From positions 1,346,001 to 1,410,000 of the forward strand of contig NZ_CP139478.1 in the NCBI RefSeq assembly GCF_034259105.1: DNA of 64,000 nucleotides, read 5' to 3'. This document shows positions 25,761-36,661 of the stretch, in pieces. Every line of letters begins with the position of its first letter. Positions within the stretch are counted from its first letter, which is position 1. The position numbers were made by a program, and so were the translations under genes. The notes under the pieces are model-generated. The model saw nothing but the letters and a program-made list of their open reading frames with translations. It was not told where the DNA came from and did no database searches. Source of the DNA: Limosilactobacillus reuteri. GTDB lineage: Bacteria > Bacillota > Bacilli > Lactobacillales > Lactobacillaceae.

Positions 25761-28700
25761 TTAATTTATTTTCTGTAAACGAGTATTTTCATACCCTCTT
25801 CGCTTAGCTTTGATTTCCCAACCAAATTTAATATTAGGTTGATCAGACTTAACGACAAAACGATCATGCTCACGCTGGCAAACCCATAGATTTCCGGGAC
25901 CATAAGCAGTTAAGAACACTTGGTAAGGAATATTAGTATTAACAGTTTCATTAAATAACTTTTCAATTCCAACATAGGCAACCCCGTTAGAACCAGTTTG
26001 CCCTTCGCCAATGTCACCAAAATAATATTCAGCAGTTTCATAAGCTGAAACAGCTACGTCCCCTTGTGATGTCTTAACCGCAGAGTTTTTCGCGCCATAA
26101 ACGTTTACTTGATTACCATTTTCCCCCTGGCCAACATAGAAGCCGACCTCATTATCTTTTTGGATGGAAAAAATTGATTTATTGTTGCCATCATTAAGGT
26201 GAACGATAAATCCTTTTCCTCGAGTAAGGGCTGTATATTCTTTGTTGCCAACCCATTGAACTATTTCGCTATCACCAGGTCCGCCAGCAAAAGCTGATCC
26301 ATAAATGTCATCAGGATTATACTTTCCTTCATCATCAATAACAATCTTAGGGTGTCCACTATTTCCCGAATTATTTGTGATGGAGCCATCCTTATTAACT
26401 GTAGCTCCACCCCAAGTCGTTAACTGAATATTCTTCTTATCAGCAATGTTTAATCCATTAGCAGAATTTAGGTAGGTGTCATTTCCAACAAGAGACATAC
26501 TACCATTACGCACCCAATAGATATTGTCTTTTGAAGTTTGAAAATAGCGATCATTAGCACCGGTTTTAACAACTACTCCACTCAAAGTACCGCCAGAAAT
26601 ATTGTCAGCACTGAAATTCTTTACATTTAATTTAGAAACATCTAATGTCCCAGTCGTAATTTTATCGGCATTAATATTAGTGATGTAAGCACTAGGAATA
26701 AAAGCTTTGTTACCAAAGACGACGGAATCGGCATCGAGCATCAGTTTACCCTTACCATTCTGAATGCTGATCAAGCCATCACCACCGGCTTCAAGATTGA
26801 TCTGACTGATTAAGTCACCTTTAGTTACCCGTAAGTTAATATCGTTTGCTAGTTGTGTAACTTTGCTGTTGAAATCACCTTGACTAACCTTCGACTGGAT
26901 TGAATCTGAAAGTTGTGTAAACTTTGTCGAAGTATCATTTTGGTAATTTGTTACTGTTGACTGCAAACCATCGATTGAAGCGGTGACAGATTGAAGTTGG
27001 GTAACACTAGCATTGTCAGACGGTGCAGGCGTCCACGGCGTAGCAACCGTGCCCCGTTCAACCTTAAGGTGGTGGAATACTGCTTTCTTTCCTTCAGTAT
27101 CACCAATTTGCCCACAATATATTAATAATGCTGTGGGCTTGCTTATATCGGAAATTGATGTGACAGTTAATGTGACAGTAGATCCTTTTCCTACGTCTGC
27201 GCTGTACTGATTGCTTCGTATATCAGCAACGTCTTTACTCCAAAGCGACATACCCCATTTTGATAAATCACCTTTTCCAGTTAAAACAACATCAGCTGAA
27301 ACAGTTACTTTATCACCGACCTTTAGTTCAGTATTGAGAGGGAACACATCAAAGCGCCAACCTTGTGTACCGGTATTTGCTGTATCATCTACAACTATAT
27401 CTTCAATAGTTCCCGAAACTAAATTAACTCCACCACCATTATTGCCATTAACAGTGTTAGTCAGATTAGTAATGTTTTCATTAATTTTTACCGATTCCTG
27501 CGTAATTAGTGATTGTACTGTGTCCGATGTCGTATAACCTTTGCCGTTAATGATGTTGTTCACATCCGTGCTGGTGACTTTCGACTGGATCTCGTTAGCC
27601 ATCGTGTCGAGCCGTGAGCTGTTCTGTGTAGCCGTGTTCTTAATCGTATCAACTACAGTCTGGTCAGCCTTAAGCGCAATTGACTTACTGTTCTGATCGA
27701 TAGCAGTAGAGTTTTTAGAAATTTTCCCATTAAGTGTTTCAATGTCGTTCTGGTTAGCACTTTTGACCCAAGCAGTCCACGTTTTAAGGTTGGTGTTATA
27801 TTGCCGAACGTATGTTCCACCGTTATTGTCGGTAACGTACTTTTGATTAAGTCGGCCATTGCTGTCAGCTGCCTGGCCGCTAACTTCAAGCGTTCCCCAG
27901 TTAGTAACTGGATAATTTTTACCACTACCCGTGTTGATAACCGTGTAGTAGCCTGCTTGCGTAAGTGTATTGAAGTCGGGGGCTTTAACAGTTCCACGGT
28001 TTTGCATGGCTTTGTTACTTAACGCATTGAAGTCCTCACTTGATACCTTGGAACTAATCTGGTCAGCTTGTACTTTAAGCTGAGCCGTGTTCTGGTTTAC
28101 TTTGCCAGACAGGCTGTTGACCGCCGCTTGATCGGCTTTGAGGGCGATTGAATTTTTATTTTGGTCAATCTGAGTTGAGTTGGTGGCAACAGTACCGCTT
28201 AACTTACTCAGATTATCGGAAAAACCCTCATACTTAGTGTTCAGCCCGTCTAATGTTGTATTGATTGTAGCAATCTGTTTGCCTTGCCCCGTCAGTGTTT
28301 TGCTGGCCGCAGCCACGTCAGCCCTGATACTAGCGGCATCACTGGCAGCATTAGCTTTCAATTGCTGAACTTCCGCTGTAGCACTATCCGTTGCTGCTTT
28401 GGCTTCACTAATAGCTGAACTTTGCGCCACTATTGCGTCACTATTAGCCTTAGAAGCACTAACAGCCGAATCAGCATATTTGACCGCTGAATCGGCTGCA
28501 TTTTTCGCTTCAACAATTCCTTTTTGCGCTTCAACAACTTTCTTATTAACTTTGTGCATATCCTCCTTCATATTGGCTTGGTCATTAGTATCATTAACAT
28601 TAATCCATTCACCGTCAACCATGACCATTGTTTGGACCAATTTGTCATGATTGCTAATTTTATGAGGGACAACAGCATTTTCATGATTTCCAATCACCGC

Positions 28701-28775
28701 TGAGGAAGCATCAGTTGATGAAGTATCTGTTGAATTATTTTTCGTTTCGTCTGAGAGCTGACTATTTTCTGCCAT
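25761..28775 (-). CDS. Phage tail fibre / receptor-binding protein
   Basis: 1004 aa from the ATG at 28775 (AGGAGG 10 bases upstream). The N-terminal 600 residues contain repeated coiled-coil units with the recurring phrase S/TxIDQNxxSIALKAD. A pyocin-knob-like insert (GYYTVINTGSGKNYPVTNWG, ending TWTAWVKS) sits within. A carbohydrate-binding-like beta domain follows (GTVATPWTPAPSD ends it). The C-terminal part is beta-rich and probably holds the receptor-binding tip. Likely sets host specificity. Confidence 0.75.
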   Translation of the reverse strand: MAENSQLSDETKNNSTDTSSTDASSAVIGNHENAVVPHKISNHDKLVQTMVMVDGEWINVNDTNDQANMKEDMHKVNKKVVEAQKGIVEAKNAADSAVKYADSAVSASKANSDAIVAQSSAISEAKAATDSATAEVQQLKANAASDAASIRADVAAASKTLTGQGKQIATINTTLDGLNTKYEGFSDNLSKLSGTVATNSTQIDQNKNSIALKADQAAVNSLSGKVNQNTAQLKVQADQISSKVSSEDFNALSNKAMQNRGTVKAPDFNTLTQAGYYTVINTGSGKNYPVTNWGTLEVSGQAADSNGRLNQKYVTDNNGGTYVRQYNTNLKTWTAWVKSANQNDIETLNGKISKNSTAIDQNSKSIALKADQTVVDTIKNTATQNSSRLDTMANEIQSKVTSTDVNNIINGKGYTTSDTVQSLITQESVKINENITNLTNTVNGNNGGGVNLVSGTIEDIVVDDTANTGTQGWRFDVFPLNTELKVGDKVTVSADVVLTGKGDLSKWGMSLWSKDVADIRSNQYSADVGKGSTVTLTVTSISDISKPTALLIYCGQIGDTEGKKAVFHHLKVERGTVATPWTPAPSDNASVTQLQSVTASIDGLQSTVTNYQNDTSTKFTQLSDSIQSKVSQGDFNSKVTQLANDINLRVTKGDLISQINLEAGGDGLISIQNGKGKLMLDADSVVFGNKAFIPSAYITNINADKITTGTLDVSKLNVKNFSADNISGGTLSGVVVKTGANDRYFQTSKDNIYWVRNGSMSLVGNDTYLNSANGLNIADKKNIQLTTWGGATVNKDGSITNNSGNSGHPKIVIDDEGKYNPDDIYGSAFAGGPGDSEIVQWVGNKEYTALTRGKGFIVHLNDGNNKSIFSIQKDNEVGFYVGQGENGNQVNVYGAKNSAVKTSQGDVAVSAYETAEYYFGDIGEGQTGSNGVAYVGIEKLFNETVNTNIPYQVFLTAYGPGNLWVCQREHDRFVVKSDQPNIKFGWEIKAKRRGYENTRLQKIN

Positions 28776-28776
28776 T

Positions 28777-31443
28777 TTATGTCTCACCTCCTATCGTTAA
28801 ATCTTTATCAGTATTATTTGAAGAAGCAGTTTGATCAACAATCGGTTTTACCCAAATTGCACCATTTTTAACTGCTTGATTAGCCGATGGATCGTGCTGC
28901 CCATAAAATACTTGTGGGATTCGATCAAACATAGCATTTGCTAATTGTTCAAGTTTAGTTAATGACGTTTGTGAGTGTAACAATGTTGCTGGCAAATTCT
29001 GATAAATATTATCAGTTCCTTGTGAAGGATTGTATGGGTACCAGGTATAACCAACTAAAGTAACTTTAGTATTGTAAGCATGTTGAGTATCAGTCTCGCC
29101 TAATAAAGTTCGATCATCTACTTCTGGAATTGTTAAATATACTTGTTCACCCGGAATTGGCATTTCATTAGTATTCAAAACAATTTCAATTGATACAGAT
29201 GGCTCCAACACTAACTGCGTACGTGCATATTCTCGCATAGCGTTAGCATCCTTAAATCTGTCATCTTGCAATATTGATGAAGCGGGGTGTAATCCCCATT
29301 CATCCTTTGAATGTTCATCCGTTAAAGTAAATGGTTGAAAATAATAATGAGTTTGCTGGGTAGTAGTTTCTGGAGTATAGCTTCCGTCGTTATAGGTTTC
29401 TACTGTTTTAATGCTTTCAGTAGGAACAGATTCTATTTTCTTAGTGCTAATCTTGGCCTGCATTTCATCATTACGGCCATACCAATCTGGCGGAAAACTA
29501 TCAATAGTAGCTGTCTTACAACTCTGTCCCGGCTCTGGCTCATAAATTTGTGTATTCTTATCCAAAATCAAACAAATATGATGAGTTCCTCCGTGTGGAC
29601 CATAAAAGCCAACATCCCCTGGTTTGATTTCTGATCGTGGAATTTCTCGGAAGTTATTCTCCATTGCGATCGTATATGCGGGAATTTCAATTCCAAAGTC
29701 ATGATAAACCTGTGATACATAACCAGAACAATCCATCCCTGCAAATGGGTTAGCTTTATTGTGACCACCCCATACATATGGAACACCCAAATATTTTTTA
29801 GCATCTGCTTGAAAGGCTGCAGTGTTATCTTGACCACTTTCAACTTGCTCTTCACCATCAGTAATAATAGTAGAACTATCTGCACTTCCAGCTACAGAAT
29901 TACCACCTGTTGAATCATCGGTTGAATACGAACCACCAACACAAGTGATCTGATTAACAATAACCGTACTGTCTTCAATCAGCTTCATATTAGTTGAATC
30001 GTGATTATATACAACTCGCCGTTGATAGTTTCTTAAAAACTGGTCAGATGAATATACATCTACTCGCTTTCCTAAAGGTTTAACAATTGTTCCAGGCCAC
30101 GTTGAGATGATCTTACTAATCATATCTTTTCCGGAACATCCACCTAGATTTTCAATTTGCTGTTTTGAAAAGTCTCCAAACACATGATATGAAAAGCCAA
30201 ATGGATTAGCAGTTTCATCGTTCAAAAAGAAATCCAGTACTTCATCAATAGAATAAGTTAATGTACCACTACGAACATTTTTTTGAAAAACACGACCAAT
30301 CTCACTATTAACATATTGCATAGCCGTGACGGTATACAGCGAAGTTCCTGTCCGATCTTGTTCAATGTTTTTGATGATATATAGATCGTTATTAAACTCG
30401 ATAGTTGATTCATTAGCAATCAACGCGAATGATGGACTGCCATCGTTATAAGCAACAAACTGGAGTTGATTAGTTTGGTTGTTCTCATATTGAACTTGAA
30501 AAGATGATTTAAGAAAACACGTTAGCGGCACCGGTTTAGTAGTATGGATTCCTTGAATTGTAATTTGAGGATTAAACTTTGGCGCAAGGTTAAACTCAGC
30601 TGGAACTTGGGCAGTGACTTCGTCATTAACCAAAATAGATCCGTGTCGCATTTTGAATGTTGCTCGAGTCTTTTCTGTATCAGCCCAGTTAAACATATCA
30701 TCAATAGTCGATGAGCGGAATACTAGTCCATTCCCTTCAGTTTGATCTGCAAATAGTCGGACGCTATTACCATCAACAAACATATTAGGCCCTTCAACCC
30801 AACCAGCAATACCACTACTATGATTACTATACTTTTGAGGCGTAGGTGCAAAGTTAACCGGAAACTTTTGATAAGGGCCAAGATAATTATTTGAGCTAAA
30901 TATATAGTTACCGCCAATCGTCAGATAGTAGACTCCATCTATCAAGCAGATGTCGGGATCAATCCGATAACTATTATCAATTGCTCCGTCAACAAACGTA
31001 ATAGCTTGGCCCTCATTTGTAATTTTGTTAGTTTGCGGATCAAAGTCAGCAATATAATCATTTAGGATCCCGGAATCGGCATCCCCTGCACAGTAAACAA
31101 TATGATACTTTCCATTTGTATCTTTAAATATTTCTGGCGCCCACAAATTTTTATAAGAAGGATCACCTTTTAGGTAGTCAAGTTTTTCGAAATTATAAAA
31201 ATCCGTTGTCACATAGAGGGCACCAGTCCCGATAATGTAATATCGATCTTCTATCTTAATTAGGAATCCGTCGCGTAAGCCTTCTAGTTGTTTTAAGCGA
31301 GTTATAACTTCCCAACTGACTAGGTTATCTGAATAAGCCATGATTGGCGTTGCCTGCCAAGGCTCCTTTTTTGTGGGGTGTGATTCAAAGCCAAAGTATA
31401 CATAACGATGTTGTTCTAATGCTTCTAAAACAGATATTGTCAT
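28777..31443 (-). CDS. Tail hub (Tal) with GH43-like propeller and NlpC/P60 domain
   Basis: 888 aa from the ATG at 31443 (GGAGG upstream). Three parts: residues 1-300 resemble a GH43-type five-bladed propeller (LRDGFLIKIEDRYYIIG, LWAPEIFKD, YRIDPDICLIDGVYYLT, WVEGPNMF) with candidate Asp58, Asp162 and Glu217. Residues 300-530 and the C-terminus resemble siphophage tail hub (gp18/Tal) sequence. About 540-640 is an NlpC/P60 peptidase (MDCSGYVSQVYHDFG with Cys near 570, GGTHHICLILD with His near 620). It probably opens surface glycan and peptide bonds during DNA entry. Confidence 0.75.
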   Translation of the reverse strand: MTISVLEALEQHRYVYFGFESHPTKKEPWQATPIMAYSDNLVSWEVITRLKQLEGLRDGFLIKIEDRYYIIGTGALYVTTDFYNFEKLDYLKGDPSYKNLWAPEIFKDTNGKYHIVYCAGDADSGILNDYIADFDPQTNKITNEGQAITFVDGAIDNSYRIDPDICLIDGVYYLTIGGNYIFSSNNYLGPYQKFPVNFAPTPQKYSNHSSGIAGWVEGPNMFVDGNSVRLFADQTEGNGLVFRSSTIDDMFNWADTEKTRATFKMRHGSILVNDEVTAQVPAEFNLAPKFNPQITIQGIHTTKPVPLTCFLKSSFQVQYENNQTNQLQFVAYNDGSPSFALIANESTIEFNNDLYIIKNIEQDRTGTSLYTVTAMQYVNSEIGRVFQKNVRSGTLTYSIDEVLDFFLNDETANPFGFSYHVFGDFSKQQIENLGGCSGKDMISKIISTWPGTIVKPLGKRVDVYSSDQFLRNYQRRVVYNHDSTNMKLIEDSTVIVNQITCVGGSYSTDDSTGGNSVAGSADSSTIITDGEEQVESGQDNTAAFQADAKKYLGVPYVWGGHNKANPFAGMDCSGYVSQVYHDFGIEIPAYTIAMENNFREIPRSEIKPGDVGFYGPHGGTHHICLILDKNTQIYEPEPGQSCKTATIDSFPPDWYGRNDEMQAKISTKKIESVPTESIKTVETYNDGSYTPETTTQQTHYYFQPFTLTDEHSKDEWGLHPASSILQDDRFKDANAMREYARTQLVLEPSVSIEIVLNTNEMPIPGEQVYLTIPEVDDRTLLGETDTQHAYNTKVTLVGYTWYPYNPSQGTDNIYQNLPATLLHSQTSLTKLEQLANAMFDRIPQVFYGQHDPSANQAVKNGAIWVKPIVDQTASSNNTDKDLTIGGET

Positions 31444-31455
31444 CTGACACACCTC

Positions 31456-32331
31456 CTAATTAAGATAAACAAAGCGAAAATGAAATCTTATATCCACTTT
31501 GTTATAGCCATAAATCTTGAAATTATTCCAACCAGGAGCTAATCGCATCCATGCTAAATTAGTTGCATCGGTACATAGTTCACCATTGCAATAACAATAC
31601 ATATCATCCCAAACTAATTGATCGCTTGGCTGCAGACCATTAACATAGACTATCTCATCACCAGTAGTTTGATTAACCATATCAAATTTCCCAGTCTGCC
31701 CTGTGACAATTATTTTAAGACCATACCGTTGCGCTGGATCAATCATAACATCACTTGCATTCCAAATCTTAAAATAATGCTGGTTTACAAAATGATATTT
31801 CAAATCTATTCCATTAGGTAAATTCATCCCATATTGCCATAAGTTCTGATCATAAGTCATTAAATCATCACTATATGGTAACGACCATTTGACACCGGAT
31901 GGATTTTCAAACGGGATCATAAATTGAACTACATGACTACGATCTTCAGGATTTTTAATCGTAAAGTTGCCAGCTCGTACAAACTTAACAATACCCGGTT
32001 CCGCATCACTACGAATACGATAGAGTCCTTTTTGCATGAAGAATTGAGCAATTTCGTGCTTCTTCATTTTGTAATCATACCAATCGCCGTATTTGAGATA
32101 GAAACGTGCATTGATTACATTCTTACTTATTTGTGATGTTGAATATACAGAACCATCTACGCCCGCATCGGTAGTATATGTTGTTGTTAAAATCGGGTCT
32201 GAGTCATCATCAAGGAAGTGAAGACCTGGTGTAATAGTTTCTGCATCTATTTCATCCCCATTAGGTGGTTTAATGAAAAGCTTTGGGTAGTTATATTTAT
32301 AGCCAACAATATTCAAGTCTTTACCCGACAC
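31456..32331 (-). CDS. Distal tail protein (Dit-like)
   Basis: 291 aa, GTG start with GAGGTG upstream. The N-terminal half (PGLHFLDDDSDPILTTTYTTDAG, KKHEIAQFFMQKGLYRIRSD) fits the Dit ring domain; the C-terminal half is a beta domain (GLKIIVTGQTGKFDMVNQTTGDEI, WNNFKIYG) as in phage tail family proteins. It joins the tail tube to the hub. Position between tape measure and Tal supports this. Confidence 0.75.
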   Translation of the reverse strand: MSGKDLNIVGYKYNYPKLFIKPPNGDEIDAETITPGLHFLDDDSDPILTTTYTTDAGVDGSVYSTSQISKNVINARFYLKYGDWYDYKMKKHEIAQFFMQKGLYRIRSDAEPGIVKFVRAGNFTIKNPEDRSHVVQFMIPFENPSGVKWSLPYSDDLMTYDQNLWQYGMNLPNGIDLKYHFVNQHYFKIWNASDVMIDPAQRYGLKIIVTGQTGKFDMVNQTTGDEIVYVNGLQPSDQLVWDDMYCYCNGELCTDATNLAWMRLAPGWNNFKIYGYNKVDIRFHFRFVYLN

Positions 32332-32346
32332 ACATAATCACCTCTT

Positions 32347-35300
32347 TTAAATTCCTGTTAACGATTGAGCTTGAGCCAAATTAATATCACGTTGAGTTCG
32401 ACGGTACCGTGCAGTTGGGTTGTTAGCAGAATCAGTCACACCAATTAGTTGCTCAATTAAACTAATAAGCTGTTGGTTCTGTGCCAATGCTGCATCAAAA
32501 CGTTTTTCAAGTGGGGTTAAGTCAGTCTGATTAACTACTTGAGTGCTCTGATTAGAACTACCAGCGTAATAATCAACTACCTGACGCATTAACTGCCAAG
32601 CCCGTGTGGACTTCATTGTGTCTAGTGGAATAGCCATTTCAGCACCCGCTTCTCCAAAAATTGAAGGAGTGGTTGCAATACCACCGTTAGCAAATCCACG
32701 AGGTGCACCGGTTGGACTCCATCCACCTAAAGTCAGGTCTGAGCGCCAAGTAGAGTCATTGAACATCGCTAAAATTTGATCGAATGGTTTCCAAATATCA
32801 TGGTGCCCCTTAACAGCGTACTTATTAAAAGTTCCATCAATAAATTGAAGGACCCCTTTAGATGGATGACCTTCTTGAGCATTTATATCCCAATTATTAA
32901 CACTCCTTGCTTTACCGTTGGATTCATGTTGGACAACATTAAGGATATGACTAATATCACCTGCTGAAACAGATACTTTCATCTTTGCTGCAGCTTTCTT
33001 AATCATTTCAGCAGTTACTGAGCCACTATTATCATCCTCCATTTGTTCTAATTGTTTTTTTATCCAATTTTTCAAGTGTTCAGCATAGAATCCAGGCAAA
33101 TTAAACTTCAAACCACTGTTAAGCGAATCAGTACTCTTAGGGGTTACATCAGCAATAAAGTGAGTAAAAAGTGATTTACCAAAGCCAACTACGTCCTTTA
33201 GAGCGTCTTCTGCAATATCTTCAAGTTCTTTGGCTCCGTTCCATAGGCCACTAAAGAAATCACCAATTGCACCGTTTGCATGTGGAATTGGCATTTGCAT
33301 CATCGTAGCCAACTTATGAGAACGTTCACCGTCAAGAACTTCATCTCCCTTTTGTAAAGGTAAAAGCATATTACGCTTGGCTGGTAACATAAAGGTTTCA
33401 CCAGTCGAAGCACGGTGGACCATCTCTTGATAATGAGGACCGCTCCCATCATTTAGTAAAGCGAATTGGTCATGCAAGATTCCTCCATCAGGTGTACCAG
33501 TTGCATAACTGCCAAAGCTAAAGTTGAATTCACCTAACTTACCATCGCCACCAACGTGGTCAAGAACCCAATTAATACCCTTAGCAATGTCATTAATCAA
33601 ATCTTTAAAAGGCCTTGCCAAGCTTGCTAGTAAATCAACGAATTGTTGCCAGATATGTTTACCTGAACTTGATACGACACCTGCAATAGATTCTAATCGA
33701 TCGTGCCAAGTGTCCTCCATTTTGCCTAGGCCGCCATTGGTTAGATCATTCAATTTAGAGTGCATATCGGAAAACTTATTGGTTGCATCCCCACGTAAAT
33801 TATCAGCAATGTTACCAATCTTTCCACGAGTGTCGCTCCAAATATTAGCCATGTCACCACGCCAACCAGATGTATTAGATCTAATATCCGAATATCCTTG
33901 TCGGAAATGGTTCCTAGCATCATTCATTGCTTGTTGAGCTCGTTGACCTACAGCATCCTTCATTCGGTTAAATTCATTATTAATGTTATTCGTACCATTT
34001 ATAGTCGAATTATGCAGATCATTCCAGCCTTTAGTAAATGCTTGCCTTGAACGATTCCACAGTTGCGTGTTAAATACAGCAATCCTTGTAGACATTGTTC
34101 TGTGCTGTTGAATCTGTTGTTGAACCCCTTGACGAGTTAATCGAGTGTTTAGATTCCAACCTTGCAGCCAGGAACGGCGTAATCTATTCCACATTTGTTG
34201 AGCAGACCGTTGATTGCGTTGAGCCATTTGGTTATGAAGTCTAATTTCTCGCTGGCTTGACTTCTGAGAAGTACGATTCATATTATTCCAACCGCGCTTA
34301 GCAGAAAGAGCCATGTTGCTAATGTTTTTACCAGCACTTTTAGCCATATTGCCAAACCAACGGCCAACTCTACCAGCTATCTTACGAGCACCAGATACAA
34401 TTCCGTTAACAAATTTACGGAACTTAGCTGAATGCTGATAAAGTAGCTGAAAAGCAGCGATTGCTAATTGTACACCAGTAACAATCATGCCTAATGGATT
34501 AGCACGAAAAGCAAGCGAAATAGTTGTACCTGCTGTTTTTGCAGCAGTACCAATCGTTGCAAAGCTCAGTTTACTGGTAGTTGATGCAATTCTAGCCGTA
34601 GTGCCAACTTTTTGAATATTGTTAGTGGCTGCGGTTGTATTAGCTCGAACAGTAGTAGTCTTACTTCTCGGAATTCTATCTACTCGTCTTGAGAAGTTTT
34701 GCAGGTCTTTAGTAGAATTAGCTTCATTAACTCTAATCTTAGTGGTATGAAGTCGTGGAATTTTACCAACCATCTTGACAAAACCACTAATGGTATCTTT
34801 AGCAATTAAAGCTGCCTGCATCCCCTTAAAGGCTACAGCTAGCCCAAGAAGTGCCCCACCAAAAATCTTAACAGTATTCTGGTGCTGAGCTAAGAAACCA
34901 ATGAATTTAGCCGCATTAACCGCCGAATCAGCTAACCCTTTAGCTAGTATCTGCAAGCCTTGTTGAGTTTGCTTATTGTTAAGTGCATCACTCAGTTCAT
35001 TCAACCCAGTTGAGGATACTTTAAGCAATGGTTTTGCCAATTTGGCTTGAGTGGTTGCCCATTCTTGTTGCAGCTTGTGCAAAGCACCACCAGAGCTTTG
35101 CCCAAAAGCTTTTGAGTTCTGATCATAGTCCTTAGAAGCTTTAGCTAGCAACTGATTGAACTGGTCACTAGTCATTTTCCCAGATGAAACCAAGGCTTTA
35201 AACGAAGCTTGTGACATGCCAGATGCTTTAGCTAAAGCTGCCGTTAAACCAGGTGCTTGCTTTTCCAAGCGCCCCAAAGATGAACTTGTGACTTTACCAG

Positions 35301-36618
35301 AGCTTTCAACCCGTGATAAACCGCCAGCAAAAGCATTAGCTTGTTGATCAGAAAGCTTCAATTGGTCTGATAAACTTGCGACCCCTTGCGTTAACGTTCT
35401 GGTTTGACTAATGGAATGTGTCATTCCATAAAAACGGGTTTGTAAGGCGTTAACCGATTGAGCAGTTAAGTTAGTATTAGTTTTCAAATCAGTAACTTGA
35501 TTAGATAACTGTTTTATTCCACCAGCACTAACACCAATGTTTTTCCACCGAGCTGCCATTGCTGCACCGACTTGGGCAGCTTGAGTACCATTGGTAATAA
35601 TGCTCTTAAACTGTGCGGTCAGTGTTGAAAAACCGGCTTGAATCCAACCACCAAAAATATTGGCTTTTAAAACAGTTCCAAAGTTAATAGCACTGTCCTT
35701 GGCTCGCTTTTCAGCTGAATCTACACCCAGAATGCTATTCCGTACATAATTCCAAGCTGTAGGCTGTTTACCAAGTTGACCATCTAGTTCGTTAATTCGT
35801 TGCCGAGTCTCGCTAATTCGGGTACCCAGTTTCTGTACCTCAGTGGCTTGTTTAGCATACTGCTCAGAACTTTCTCCAAAACGCTGTTTGGTCTGATCAA
35901 GAAGAACTATCTCCCGACGCTGAATCTCAGTTAGGGAACTAAGTTTTTGACGAGCACCGTTTAAGGAAGTTTGAAGTGCTTGGTAACTTTGACCTTGAGC
36001 TTTTAATCGTTCAACAGTAGCACTTACTAGCCCTTCTTGAACACGCATTGAAGATGAAAGCTTTCTAACGCCCGAATCTTCAATATCCATTTGTTGAGCA
36101 GCACGCTGTTGTTGTGCGCGCATCGAAGCTAGTTTAGCATTAGCACGGTCAATCTGCTTCCCAAAATTAAGATATTGACGAGCAGAGTCAGCAGTTCCGA
36201 CCTTTAACTTTGATTGTTGAGCGGTTAGCTGCTCAATCGTAGTTTGCATACTCTTTTCAGCCGCTTTACCAGCCTCAGTTGAAGTATCAAGCTTACCCAT
36301 TGCTTCTTGAGTTGCATCGATCTGCTCCTTTAATTTCAGATACTTTGCTGCACTCTCAGAAGTCATTGAAGTCATTGAACGTTGCTTATCTTGTAACGCT
36401 TCAATTTTTCGCCGTTGTGCATCCATTGCTTCGCCCAAGCCGGTATATTTAGCTCGAGCAGCACCAGCAGAATCGCCAACTGAACGTAAATAGGCTTCTT
36501 GTGCTTTCCAAGCGCTAGTCGATGATGAAACCACTGAAGTTAGATTCTTAATAGCAGTAGAAGCTTGTACTAAATCAAGAGCAACCTCAGTTGCCATTCT
36601 AGCTTGAACTTTTTCCAT
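32347..36618 (-). CDS. Tape measure protein with C-terminal muralytic domain
   Basis: 1423 aa, the largest gene. Long helical, Gln/Ala-rich N-terminus (1-290), a conserved tape-measure block (about 310-510), a short hydrophobic segment, then Trp/Gln-rich repeats (RxWLQGWN, RQAFTKGWND). Residues about 1200-1300 form a lytic transglycosylase-like domain (ILNVVQHESNGKARSVNNWD, GVLQFIDGTFNKYA) with the catalytic Glu in QHESNG. It sets tail length and helps breach the wall. Length would predict a tail of roughly 200 nm by the usual 0.15 nm per residue rule. Confidence 0.9.
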   Translation of the reverse strand: MEKVQARMATEVALDLVQASTAIKNLTSVVSSSTSAWKAQEAYLRSVGDSAGAARAKYTGLGEAMDAQRRKIEALQDKQRSMTSMTSESAAKYLKLKEQIDATQEAMGKLDTSTEAGKAAEKSMQTTIEQLTAQQSKLKVGTADSARQYLNFGKQIDRANAKLASMRAQQQRAAQQMDIEDSGVRKLSSSMRVQEGLVSATVERLKAQGQSYQALQTSLNGARQKLSSLTEIQRREIVLLDQTKQRFGESSEQYAKQATEVQKLGTRISETRQRINELDGQLGKQPTAWNYVRNSILGVDSAEKRAKDSAINFGTVLKANIFGGWIQAGFSTLTAQFKSIITNGTQAAQVGAAMAARWKNIGVSAGGIKQLSNQVTDLKTNTNLTAQSVNALQTRFYGMTHSISQTRTLTQGVASLSDQLKLSDQQANAFAGGLSRVESSGKVTSSSLGRLEKQAPGLTAALAKASGMSQASFKALVSSGKMTSDQFNQLLAKASKDYDQNSKAFGQSSGGALHKLQQEWATTQAKLAKPLLKVSSTGLNELSDALNNKQTQQGLQILAKGLADSAVNAAKFIGFLAQHQNTVKIFGGALLGLAVAFKGMQAALIAKDTISGFVKMVGKIPRLHTTKIRVNEANSTKDLQNFSRRVDRIPRSKTTTVRANTTAATNNIQKVGTTARIASTTSKLSFATIGTAAKTAGTTISLAFRANPLGMIVTGVQLAIAAFQLLYQHSAKFRKFVNGIVSGARKIAGRVGRWFGNMAKSAGKNISNMALSAKRGWNNMNRTSQKSSQREIRLHNQMAQRNQRSAQQMWNRLRRSWLQGWNLNTRLTRQGVQQQIQQHRTMSTRIAVFNTQLWNRSRQAFTKGWNDLHNSTINGTNNINNEFNRMKDAVGQRAQQAMNDARNHFRQGYSDIRSNTSGWRGDMANIWSDTRGKIGNIADNLRGDATNKFSDMHSKLNDLTNGGLGKMEDTWHDRLESIAGVVSSSGKHIWQQFVDLLASLARPFKDLINDIAKGINWVLDHVGGDGKLGEFNFSFGSYATGTPDGGILHDQFALLNDGSGPHYQEMVHRASTGETFMLPAKRNMLLPLQKGDEVLDGERSHKLATMMQMPIPHANGAIGDFFSGLWNGAKELEDIAEDALKDVVGFGKSLFTHFIADVTPKSTDSLNSGLKFNLPGFYAEHLKNWIKKQLEQMEDDNSGSVTAEMIKKAAAKMKVSVSAGDISHILNVVQHESNGKARSVNNWDINAQEGHPSKGVLQFIDGTFNKYAVKGHHDIWKPFDQILAMFNDSTWRSDLTLGGWSPTGAPRGFANGGIATTPSIFGEAGAEMAIPLDTMKSTRAWQLMRQVVDYYAGSSNQSTQVVNQTDLTPLEKRFDAALAQNQQLISLIEQLIGVTDSANNPTARYRRTQRDINLAQAQSLTGI

Positions 36619-36661
36619 ATAAGAATCATCTACCTTTCTTTTAAGTGATTATCTGGACTAA

